The position numbers and the translations under genes are program-made. A stretch of DNA of 20,907 bases from Myxococcales bacterium UBA5297 (GTDB lineage Bacteria; Myxococcota; Myxococcia; Myxococcales; UBA5297): contig DHSB01000222.1 in assembly GCA_002408385.1 (NCBI GenBank), positions 31,553 to 52,459 on the forward strand. The letters are read 5' to 3'. The stretch's first letter is position 1; the number at the start of each line of letters is the position of its first letter. The notes beneath the pieces are model-generated. The model did no database searches. It worked only from the letters and a program-made list of their open reading frames with translations, and was not told the origin of the DNA. Positions 14,396 through 20,907 of this stretch are shown here, in pieces.

Positions 14396-16543
14396 GTGAG
14401 AAAGACGCTCTTGCTCGTCGCCACGCTGTTCGTTGTCTGGGGCTGCAGCCGCAAAAGCGGCGACACCGACCCGCCAGACCTGGGGAGCAACCTGCCCAAG
14501 CCCGGCGGCACGACCAATACGCCGATGACGCCGGCGCTGCCGCCGGTCACGCCGGACGGCGAGAACAATGCCGACGACACGCTCGCCTCCATCCTGAAGA
14601 GCGAAGCGGCCAAGCTCGCGAAGTTCTGGACCCATGATCGCTTCGTGTTCGACGAGGGCTTCGGGCCTCTGCTGCCCAAGCCGACGCTCGAGCGCCGGCT
14701 GCTGGCCAAGGCCGAGGTCGACGAGTGCTTCTACGGCGCGGGCGAGCCCATCGCCGAGCCGGTCTTCGACGGGTGTGGGGACGCGACCTGTCCTCCGCTC
14801 GTCGGCACGACCGAGGCCGGCACGCCCAAACGCAACGGCGGCTATGTCTGGGGCCTCGGCAAGAAGGACCAGTTCCTCTGGCTCGGGACCATCTCGAACA
14901 CCCATTGCCTGGTGGTCGGAGGCAACCTGCCCATCGCCCTGCCGCCGTTCGAGAACGACTACTACGTCTGCGAGTTCGCGGCGAGCCAGTCGGGCACCAG
15001 CGACTGGCGGCGCCCGCAGATCCTGCGCTACGACCTCGCGCTCGAGGAGACCGTCGACTTCAGCCCGCCCGAGAACACGCCAGCCGGCGCGCTGCTGTCG
15101 AACACCACCGGCGTGCGCTCGGTGGGCATCTCGGGCGACACGGTGATCCTCGCCGGCCCGGCGCTGGCCGAGGACGGCTCCTTCAACAGCGAGGGGACAG
15201 TCGGCATCAACCTCTTCGCCTTCGACGTGGAGACCGGCGCGCTGCTCGCCGCCAAGCGCCTCGACGACTACAACAACATCCGCGCCTGGCTGAACCTCGA
15301 CGGCGTCCTCTACACCTCGACCACCTTGAGCCAAGTGCTTCCCGGCCAGCCGGGCGGCCACGTGCTGCGCTGGCGCGGCGCGCGCGTTCCCAGCGTCGAC
15401 GGCGACTATCCGTTCGACCCCGACGCGCTCTTCGACTTCGAGGTCGTGGGCCATCTCGACTCGGGCGGCGCCAGCCTCGTCGAGCACCAGGGGCGCATCT
15501 TCATCTCGACCTGGCCGACCATCCCGCCGATCGACCCCGCCAATCCGCTCCCCCTACCCATCCTGCTCTCTCAGGTGCGCGTGGCCGGCCTCTACCGCGG
15601 GCCGCCGGTCCCCGCGGGCGGCCTGACCGATGACGACGCGGACGACTGGACGAAGATCTGGTCGATCACCGACTACGAGCCCGACCTGCTGCTGCCGTTC
15701 GGGACCACCGGCGGCGCGCTCGCCTCATACGAAGGCGACCTGTACTGGGGCACGATGAACCCGCCGCTCATCGTCGGGGCCTTCGCGCTTCTGGGCCACC
15801 TGCAGGGCGGAGCCTTCAACCTCGACGCCGACCGCAGCGGCTCGCTCGACACCGACGAGATCCTCGCCACGCTGCTCGGCACCCAGCGGCCGGTGAGCAT
15901 CTTCCGGGCGCGCGACGCGAGCGCGGCCGACCCGCAGATCGAGCTCGTCTACGGCGAGCGCTACCTGCCGGTCTACGAGCCGCAGGCGCGCAGCTACACC
16001 ATCCGCGCAGACGCAGCGCACGAGAACCGCCTGGGCCTCAAGCCGCTGTGGGGCGCCTCGGGTTTCGGCAACCTCTTCAACCAGTACACCTGGACGATGG
16101 AGCGGTTCGACGACTCGCTCTTCATCGGCACCTTCGACTCGAGCCTCGTCCTCCGGGCCGGGCTCCAGGGTTTCATCGGGCCGATGTTGGCGGACGCGCT
16201 CCCCGCCGGCTTCGAGCGGCTCGAGGAGATCATCTACCGCTGCGGCTTCCCCAACGAAGGCGCCGATCTGCTGCGCATCGCCGGCTCGGACGGCCGCGCC
16301 TTTGCCGAGTCGTTCCGCGGCGTGGGCAACTTCACCAACTACGGCGTGCGCACGATGCTCGCCGACGACGACGGGCTCTTCATCGGCACCGCCAACCCGA
16401 TCAACCTGCACCCGAAGGGCGGTTGGGAGCTGCTCGAGCTGACTCCCGCGTGCGACGGGCCGATCCAGCTCGAGCGCGAGGTACCGCGGGCGCTTCCCGG
16501 CTTTGGGGAAGACGGGGCGATAGGGCCTCTTCCGGTGCCCTAG
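14396..16543 (+). CDS. Large secreted lipoprotein with propeller-like repeats and an EF-hand loop
   Basis: 715 residues from a GTG at 14396, with GAGGGGG about 8 nt upstream. The signal is MRKTLLLVATLFVVWGC, Cys17 being the lipidation site, followed by a Pro/Asp/Thr-rich linker to about residue 60. The body has repeating strands with aromatic and Gly-Asp turns (GGYVWGLGKKDQFLWLGTIS, RIFISTWPTI, SYEGDLYWGTM, DDSLFIGTFDSS, DDGLFIGTANPI), which suggests a beta-propeller. Residues 477-488 (DADRSGSLDTDE) are a full EF-hand loop with Asp at 1, 3 and 9, Ser at 5, Gly at 6 and Glu at 12, so calcium binding is likely. No enzyme motif is recognised. Paralogues are probable in this lineage. Function unknown; outer-membrane or surface location is inferred. 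Confidence 0.85.
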   Translation: MRKTLLLVATLFVVWGCSRKSGDTDPPDLGSNLPKPGGTTNTPMTPALPPVTPDGENNADDTLASILKSEAAKLAKFWTHDRFVFDEGFGPLLPKPTLERRLLAKAEVDECFYGAGEPIAEPVFDGCGDATCPPLVGTTEAGTPKRNGGYVWGLGKKDQFLWLGTISNTHCLVVGGNLPIALPPFENDYYVCEFAASQSGTSDWRRPQILRYDLALEETVDFSPPENTPAGALLSNTTGVRSVGISGDTVILAGPALAEDGSFNSEGTVGINLFAFDVETGALLAAKRLDDYNNIRAWLNLDGVLYTSTTLSQVLPGQPGGHVLRWRGARVPSVDGDYPFDPDALFDFEVVGHLDSGGASLVEHQGRIFISTWPTIPPIDPANPLPLPILLSQVRVAGLYRGPPVPAGGLTDDDADDWTKIWSITDYEPDLLLPFGTTGGALASYEGDLYWGTMNPPLIVGAFALLGHLQGGAFNLDADRSGSLDTDEILATLLGTQRPVSIFRARDASAADPQIELVYGERYLPVYEPQARSYTIRADAAHENRLGLKPLWGASGFGNLFNQYTWTMERFDDSLFIGTFDSSLVLRAGLQGFIGPMLADALPAGFERLEEIIYRCGFPNEGADLLRIAGSDGRAFAESFRGVGNFTNYGVRTMLADDDGLFIGTANPINLHPKGGWELLELTPACDGPIQLEREVPRALPGFGEDGAIGPLPVP

Positions 16544-16552
16544 CGGCTTTCC

Positions 16553-16670
16553 GAGGGCCGGCCTTCGTGCGGCGGGGCGCTTCCAGCCTCCCGGAGGGCC
16601 GGCCTTCGTTGCGCCGGAATCTCTTCCGCGCAGCTTCCCAACTCCTCGACGGGCGCATTGCTATGCGCCC
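16553..16670 (-). repeat. Composite dispersed repeat, copy 1, in a convergent gap
   Basis: On the minus strand the order is GGGCGCAT-AGCA-ATGCGCCC (16651-16670, perfect 8-bp stem), GTCGAGGA, a spacer, then ACGAAGGCCGGCCCTCC (16593-16609) and a second copy of ACGAAGGCCGGCCCTC (16553-16568). The same modules in the same order lie at 20392-20460 on the plus strand. Confidence 0.75.
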
Positions 16671-16698
16671 CCACCAACTTGCGACCGACAGCTCGGGG

Positions 16699-16756
16699 CC
16701 CGGGCGATGCCCGGGGTTGTCGACTCACGACTGTCAACTCACAACTCACGACTGTC
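16699..16756. repeat. Hairpin plus ACTCACGACTGTC direct repeats
   Basis: A perfect 7-bp stem, CCCGGGC-GAT-GCCCGGG (16699-16715), is followed by ACTCACGACTGTC at 16723-16735 and again at 16744-16756, with AACTCAC between. The second copy overlaps the stop codon and last residues of the FAD oxidase (16746-16748), so the repeat forms that gene's end. A bidirectional terminator role is possible. Confidence 0.6.
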
Positions 16757-18134
16757 GCCGAAACATCTTCCCCGGGTTGAGCAGCCCCTCGGGATCGAAG
16801 ACCCGCTTGAGCCGCCGCTGCAGCTCGATGAGCTCCGGGCCCTGCTCGAGCGGCAGCCACGCGCGCTTGGCGAGGCCGACCCCGTGCTCGCCGGTGATCG
16901 TGCCGCCGACGGCGATCGTCGCCTCGAGCATCTCGCGCACCGCCACGTCGACGCGCCTGCGCTCGGCCTCGTCGGCGTAGAGGAAGTTCGCGTGCAGGTT
17001 GCCGTCGCCAGCGTGCCCGTAGCTTGCCACCACCACGTCGTGGCGCCGGCCGATTTCGTGGATCCGTTCGACCATCTCCGCGATTCGCGAGCGGGGCACG
17101 GCGATGTCGTCGCTTACCTTGAACGGCTTGATCTGCCGCAGCGCCGTCGAAACCTGCCGGCGGGCGGCCCAGAGGTCGCGGCGCTGCGACTCGTCCTTCG
17201 CGACGAGCAGCTCGCGGATGCCGAACCGCTCGCAGACCCCCGCGGCGCGCTCCATCTGCTCGAAGAGCGGCTCCTCGGCGTCGCCGTCGAGCTCGAGGAT
17301 GACCGCCGCCCGGGTGCCTTTCGGGAAGTGGAAGGCCTTTCCGTCGACGGCGCCGATCGCGGCCTGGTCGAGCAACTCGAGGGTGCGCGGCAGGATCCCC
17401 TCGGCGAGCATCGCGCTGACCGCCTCGGCCGCGCCGCGCAGCTTGTCGAAGACCAACAGCGCGGTCGTCACCGCCCGCGGCAGAGGCAGGAGCTGCAGGG
17501 TGACCTCGGTGACCACGCCGAGCGTGCCCTCCGAGCCGACCATCAAGCCCGTCAGGTCGTAGCCGGCCACGCCCTTGATCGACCGGTGCCCGACCCGCAA
17601 CACCTCACCCGAGACGAGCACCACCTCGAGCCCGAGCACGTAGTCGCGGGTCACCCCGTACTTGAGCGCGCGCGGTCCGCCGGCGTTCTCGGCGACGTTG
17701 CCGCCCAGGGTGCAGGTCTCGAGGCTGTTCGGGTCGGGCGGATAGAAGAGCCCCTTCTGCTCGACCGCCTTCATCAGCTCGCCGGTGACCACGCCCGGCT
17801 CGCAGACACAGACGAGGTCCGCGACCGCGATCTCCTTGATGCGGTTCATCCTCTCGAGCGAGAGCGCGAGCCCTCCGTGCAGCGGGATCGAGCCGCCACT
17901 CTTGCCGGTGCGCGCGCCGCAAGCGGTGACCGGGACGCGGTACTCGCGCGACAGCCGCAGCGCCGTCTGCACGTCCTGAGTGCTCTCGGCCAGGCACAGC
18001 AGGTCGGGCAGATGGACGCCGCTGTCCGACTCGTCCTTCGAGTAGTCGTGAAGCCGCTCGGCGTCGAGGACGACCTTGCGCGGGCCGAGCGCGGTGACGA
18101 GGGCGCGGGAAAACCGGGCGGTGTTGGGATTCAA
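16746..18134 (-). CDS. GlcD-type FAD-linked 2-hydroxyacid oxidase/dehydrogenase
   Basis: 462 residues from a TTG at 18134, chosen because AGGAGAG lies 5 nt upstream and the first homologous residues follow at once; the longer frame to 18380 adds 82 Arg/Pro-rich residues unlike the family. FAD-binding domain (PCMH type): GARTGKSGG at 73-81, YPPDPNS, GGNVAENAGG at 144-153, GYDLTGLMVGSEGTLG at 191-206. C-terminal cap: YGHAGDGNLH at 372-381 and GEHGVG at 415-420, the histidines that usually bind a catalytic metal. The family oxidises D-2-hydroxyacids such as glycolate, D-lactate or D-2-hydroxyglutarate and passes electrons to the respiratory chain. The length fits GlcD or bacterial DLD. No glcE or glcF partner lies in the window, so D-lactate dehydrogenase or a lone enzyme is possible. 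Confidence 0.92.
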   Translation of the reverse strand: MNPNTARFSRALVTALGPRKVVLDAERLHDYSKDESDSGVHLPDLLCLAESTQDVQTALRLSREYRVPVTACGARTGKSGGSIPLHGGLALSLERMNRIKEIAVADLVCVCEPGVVTGELMKAVEQKGLFYPPDPNSLETCTLGGNVAENAGGPRALKYGVTRDYVLGLEVVLVSGEVLRVGHRSIKGVAGYDLTGLMVGSEGTLGVVTEVTLQLLPLPRAVTTALLVFDKLRGAAEAVSAMLAEGILPRTLELLDQAAIGAVDGKAFHFPKGTRAAVILELDGDAEEPLFEQMERAAGVCERFGIRELLVAKDESQRRDLWAARRQVSTALRQIKPFKVSDDIAVPRSRIAEMVERIHEIGRRHDVVVASYGHAGDGNLHANFLYADEAERRRVDVAVREMLEATIAVGGTITGEHGVGLAKRAWLPLEQGPELIELQRRLKRVFDPEGLLNPGKMFRRQS

Positions 18135-19058
18135 GGACTCTCCTGCGACGCCGCGAGGGCGCTTCTTTCCAACCGCCGGCGGGGATGGGCTCTTCGCGAG
18201 TCGCCCGCCTGTCCAGGGCGAAGACGGACGACGGTGCCCGGCCCCTCGTGCCACCAACCGGCCGACCGGCCATCCGCACGCCGCTTCGCCGGACCCCCTT
18301 TCGGGCCTGCCTCCGGCGGGCCGATCTATCGCCGCTCTCGGGCAGCCGCAAGCGCAGGTCCCCGGCGGGCGCTCGCGCACCTGACCGAGCGCTCGAGCGC
18401 CGGAAAACGGGCGGTCGGGCAGGTTTTAAGAGCCCGATCGACCCTGTAAGGCCCCAGGCCCGTCCGTAGAGCGATCTTGGACCGCCAGGCTTGCTTCAGG
18501 TCGAGCGGCGCCCCCAGGGCCATCCTAGCGCTCTACAGGAGCCCTCCGGAGGCTTCGCTAATCTCCCGTAATCAGCGCGCTTTTTCTCCGTTTCGCTGGC
18601 GCCGCTGCCGGCGGCGCCGACGTCGAGAACACCCGCCGCATGGCAGGGCGGTCCCTCGGCCTGCGTCGGTCCGCCGGTTCCCGTTCACGAAGGCTTCGGT
18701 GCAAACGGTCAAGTGGGGCTGGCTGACCGCCGCAAGCCCTCGCCTTCACATCGGGTCCATCGACCTGTCCGCCAACTCCGCCCGCCCCCCACTCCACCTA
18801 CCGCCTATCGGCCGTGGGGACCTCGCCTCGCGCGCGGTTACCGCAGTCACCACCAAGCGTGCGGAACTCGGCGGCGAGCCGCGCGGTCGATTCCAAAGCG
18901 CCCGAGGAAGGAAGAGGTCCGGCTCGAAGGCTCCGCGAAAGGCCCAAGCCCGATGAGCAAGCTCGCGAGCTCCGCCTGCCGGCCCAACGGCCGCCCAACG
19001 CCGAGCAAGCGTCGATTCGCGTTTCCTTCAGCCGCCGCAGCTCCGCTGCCGCCCGCCG
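18135..19058. other. 924-bp region with no convincing gene
   Basis: Open frames here are short and Arg/Pro/Ala-rich with no family resemblance. Visible items are a 35-bp segment (18320-18354) partly matching 13956-13990, GGCCGACCGGCC near 18258, a perfect 8-bp inverted repeat (18466-18473 / 18529-18536), the palindrome CCTCCGGAGG (18544-18553), and a terminator-like hairpin with five T (18556-18585). The rest, 18600-19058, shows nothing I can name. It lies upstream of the FAD oxidase and downstream of the lipoprotein at 19059, both minus. Confidence 0.6.
18556..18585 (+). terminator. Terminator-like hairpin with T5 tract
   Basis: CGCT (18556-18559) pairs with AGCG (18574-18577), with partial pairing inside and T5 at 18581-18585. 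It is one of the few T-runs in this high-GC window, yet no plus-strand gene precedes it. Stem quality is modest. Confidence 0.3.
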
Positions 19059-19769
19059 TCAGTCGGGCATCTTCATGGCAGTGCCGTCGCTGAAGATGTA
19101 GTGCTCCGGCAACCACGAGGTCTTCAACTTATCGAGCGGAGTGGAGGCGAGCTTCTTGTCGTCGTCAATGAACTGATTGAAATCGACTTCACCCGCCCAG
19201 GTTGCAGTCGACCCAGCCTCGATGCCCTGGTCGTAGGCAATGCTGATTTGCTTGATCGCGGTTCCGAACATGTCAGCGAAAACCAGCGTTCCCTTGACGC
19301 CCGCGAAGGCCCTCGCGGTCTTGTTTTGAAACGCCAGCGTGATCTGAAAACGGTCGTCGAATCGCCGGGAGGCGAAACTCCCCTTCACGAACTGCAGGCT
19401 GGTGACCGCGACGGTGAGCGTCTCGGCGAATTCCTTCCTCTTGGCCTCCCGCTCGGCCTTCACCCTGTCGGCAAGAGCCTTGGCCTCAGCCTCCTGCTTC
19501 GCTTGTTCCTCCAGCCATCTTCTCTGCCTGTCGATCGCCTGTCGAACCGTGACCTCTTCAGCACCGCCCCCGCCAAAGGCCTGGGCCAGCCCGCGTCGAA
19601 GCAGAAACTGGCCGAGCAGGGCCTTTTCCTGCTCAGGGAGTTTCTGGATCGCTTTCTTCAAGGCCTCGTCCTTCTCCAAGCCATCAATCGAAGCAGGAAG
19701 TTTCTGCGCGTAGGGGTCCGAGCAACCGATGAAGCACAGCGACAAGAGCAGCGCGACCACCTTCCACAT
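19059..19769 (-). CDS. Coiled-coil lipoprotein of unknown function
   Basis: 236 residues from the ATG at 19769, which has a near-ideal AAGGAGG 5 nt upstream; an upstream in-frame start at 19811 would hide the signal. Lipoprotein signal MWKVVALLLSLCFIGC with Cys16 lipidated and Ser, Asp following. Residues about 20-60 are helical (LEKDEALKKAIQKLPEQEK). A charged coiled coil at about 80-115 (RQRRWLEEQAKQEAEAKALADRVKAEREAKRK) comes next. A beta domain follows with a pattern common in small Ig-like folds: ITLAFQNKTARAFAGVKGTL, VFADMFGTAIKQISIAYDQG, and AGSTATWAGEVDFNQF. The C-terminus ends HYIFSDGTAMKMPD. Codon use is less extreme in GC than its neighbours. I do not recognise a named family. Confidence 0.88.
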   Translation of the reverse strand: MWKVVALLLSLCFIGCSDPYAQKLPASIDGLEKDEALKKAIQKLPEQEKALLGQFLLRRGLAQAFGGGGAEEVTVRQAIDRQRRWLEEQAKQEAEAKALADRVKAEREAKRKEFAETLTVAVTSLQFVKGSFASRRFDDRFQITLAFQNKTARAFAGVKGTLVFADMFGTAIKQISIAYDQGIEAGSTATWAGEVDFNQFIDDDKKLASTPLDKLKTSWLPEHYIFSDGTAMKMPD

Positions 19770-19946
19770 GACGTCCTCCTTGATGTGCCGATGAGCCAGC
19801 CAGCGCTTCACTGAGCGCCGATGCTACGAAGCGGACGGACATGGCCCGCGGGAGAGAGAGCCCGGTGAGGGAGAGCGGGCGGCCAGCCGCGTGGCGCAAC
19901 CGCCCCGGAGCGGCCCCGAACCGCCCCTCGACCCGGGCGTCGGGAC

Positions 19947-20306
19947 ATGCTCAGATCGCTCGCGAATCAAGCCTTCGTTGTGAGGCAGGCCATCGACTCG
20001 ATCCGCACAGCCCCCCGACTCGCCACCGCCATTCCCATCCGGCTGCCCGATGGCTGGCATGGCGAGGTGATCGACCTCTCGATGAGCGGCATGCGCGTGC
20101 GCAGCATCGCGATGTTCGAGCCGGGCAAGCTCATCGACGCCACCCTCGAGCTGAAGGGTCGCGAGGTGCCGGTCAAGGCGCTCGTCGTCTGGGCGGATCC
20201 TCCCGAGTTCGACATCGGCGCGGCCGGCGAAATCGGGCTGGCGCTCGAGCAGGTTTCCCAGGACTACCTGGAACTGCTCGCGCTGCTGTTCGCCGACTCG
20301 AAGTAG
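19947..20306 (+). CDS. PilZ-domain protein, predicted c-di-GMP receptor
   Basis: 119 residues from the ATG at 19947; the ribosome site is poor, and a GTG eleven codons in is an alternative. The two c-di-GMP contact motifs are present: RTAPR (Arg20 to Arg24, an RxxxR) and DLSMSG at 43-48 (D/NxSxxG), followed by strands MRVRSIAMFEPGKLIDATLEL, GREVPVKALVVWAD and GEIGLALE typical of the PilZ barrel. The C-terminal helix (QDYLELLALLFADSK) completes the fold. There is no second domain, so it would act through a partner; in Myxococcota PilZ proteins often affect motility, polysaccharide or gene regulation. It converges with the gene at 20503 and has no obvious operon partner. Confidence 0.88.
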   Translation: MLRSLANQAFVVRQAIDSIRTAPRLATAIPIRLPDGWHGEVIDLSMSGMRVRSIAMFEPGKLIDATLELKGREVPVKALVVWADPPEFDIGAAGEIGLALEQVSQDYLELLALLFADSK

Positions 20307-20391
20307 GAGACGCGACCGCGATTCGTCGACGGTCGAGAGAGTCGACGGCCCCAGCGTCGCCCGAAACCCTGGCGACCGACCGGAACGTGGT

Positions 20392-20460
20392 AGGGGCGCA
20401 TCGCAATGCGCCCGTCGAGGAATCAAGCACCGACTCGGCCGACACGAAGGCCGGCCCTCC
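20392..20460 (+). repeat. Composite dispersed repeat, copy 2, in a convergent gap
   Basis: GGGCGCAT-CGCA-ATGCGCCC (20394-20413, perfect 8-bp stem), then GTCGAGGA, a spacer, and ACGAAGGCCGGCCCTCC (20444-20460). Module order equals that of 16553-16670 on the opposite strand. It lies between the converging stops at 20306 and 20503. Confidence 0.75.
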
Positions 20461-20502
20461 GATGCCTGCCGACAGCCAATCAGTCGACGGAATGCCTCCC
20501 GC

Positions 20503-20907
20503 CTACCGGACCAACGAGGGCCTGGGCGACCGCGTGCCGAAGTAGTCGCAGCCGGCGCGTCCGGGGCGGTCGTCGGTCTGCTCGCAGTCGAGCTGGATGT
20601 GGATCGCGTGGTTGGGCGGCCCGACCACCTCGGTGATCGTGAAACTCGCGAACCCGACGACCGGCTGCATGCCGTTGAACTTGGCCGGGCAGCCTCCGGG
20701 CGGCGAGACGACCGGCACCGTGACCCGGGCGCCGTTGCGGTCGATGAAGTCCTCGAACGCCTGCACGACGTGGTTGTTGAGGTTGTTGCCGTTGCCCACG
20801 CCGACGATGTCGCCGACGCTCACGCCCCGGCAGTCCGACTCGAGCGTCTCGATGATGTCGTGGGTGTTCACGCTGCGCACCCCGTCGAGCAGGTTGGTGA
20901 ACCCCAC
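20503..20907 (-). CDS. C-terminal part of a protein running off the window, possibly TadG-like
   Basis: The last 134 residues; the start lies beyond the right edge. Visible features are TNLLDGVRSVNTHDIIETLESDC, a region with VGVGNGNNLNNHVVQAFEDFID, then VTVPVVSPPGGCPAKFNGMQPVVGFASFTITEVV and a final Cys pair. The phrase VVGFASFTITEV preceded by a GCP or GNC loop is what I associate with C-termini of TadE/TadG-like Flp pilus pseudopilin-assembly proteins, where the protein ends soon after. I see no catalytic motif. The family call rests on a short resemblance and could be wrong; an extracytoplasmic hypothetical protein is the fallback. Confidence 0.5.
   Translation of the reverse strand: MGFTNLLDGVRSVNTHDIIETLESDCRGVSVGDIVGVGNGNNLNNHVVQAFEDFIDRNGARVTVPVVSPPGGCPAKFNGMQPVVGFASFTITEVVGPPNHAIHIQLDCEQTDDRPGRAGCDYFGTRSPRPSLVR

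Noticed and set aside
16723..16756. Short direct repeats suggestive of a CRISPR or integron site
   Set aside because: Only two copies of 13 bp with no regular spacers, no cas or integrase gene in the window.
18326..18523. A 65-residue minus-strand open frame (MALGAPLDLKQAWRSK...)
   Set aside because: Its first half looks somewhat protein-like, but the second half is Arg/Ala-rich, it has no good ribosome site, and I recognise no family. Too weak to list as a gene.

Overview
The window is a high-GC bacterial chromosome segment that reads as Myxococcota (the former Deltaproteobacteria). The evidence is a MYXO-CTERM-type C-terminal anchor on a secreted MopE-repeat protein, a eukaryotic-like Ser/Thr kinase with a PEGA tail, an NTT-type transporter carrying HEAT repeats, and several lipoproteins. 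I see no rRNA, tRNA, insertion sequence, prophage or CRISPR array. Gene content looks like ordinary chromosome rather than a mobile island.

Layout. (1) 1-1122, minus: an isochorismatase-family hydrolase cut by the window edge, and a small beta-rich lipoprotein, separated by a strong hairpin. (2) 1289-3990, plus: a translationally coupled pair, a secreted TolB/WD40-like propeller protein and a MYXO-CTERM cell-surface protein with a lysozyme-like fold, an NBR1-like Ig domain and MopE repeats. (3) 4183-5833, minus: a three-gene sulfur-transfer unit (Cys-rich small protein, TusA-like carrier, PP-loop thiouridylase with an NFACT-R-like tail) behind its own promoter-like sequence. (4) 5893-7296, minus: a flavin-reductase-like protein and a divergent Lgt homologue. 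(5) 7627-13018, plus: a 962-aa NTT-like transporter with HEAT repeats, a stand-alone cyclic-nucleotide-binding domain, and a zinc-ribbon/kinase/TM/PEGA protein. (6) 13059-13799, minus: an NRDE/TANGO2-like protein. (7) 14396-16543, plus: a large lipoprotein with an EF-hand loop. (8) 16746-18134, minus: a GlcD-type FAD oxidase starting at TTG. (9) 18135-19058: about 920 bp without a convincing gene. (10) 19059-19769, minus: a coiled-coil lipoprotein. (11) 19947-20306, plus: a PilZ protein. (12) 20503-20907, minus: the C-terminus of a protein that runs off the window, possibly TadG-like.

Four convergent gene pairs (ends at 3990/4183, 13018/13059, 16543/16746 and 20306/20503) have hairpins between them. 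Two of these intervals carry copies of the same dispersed palindromic repeat in opposite orientation, suggesting that repeats occupy bidirectional terminator regions. A second, REP-like motif occurs at 5568-5583, where it forms the 3' end of a gene, and at 13894-13936.

Most of the window is envelope biology (five secreted or lipid-anchored proteins, an Lgt homologue, a surface anchor signal) and signalling (kinase, cNMP-binding protein, PilZ). The best candidates for something not well described are the thiouridylase/TusA/Cys-rich operon and the transporter/cNMP/kinase row.
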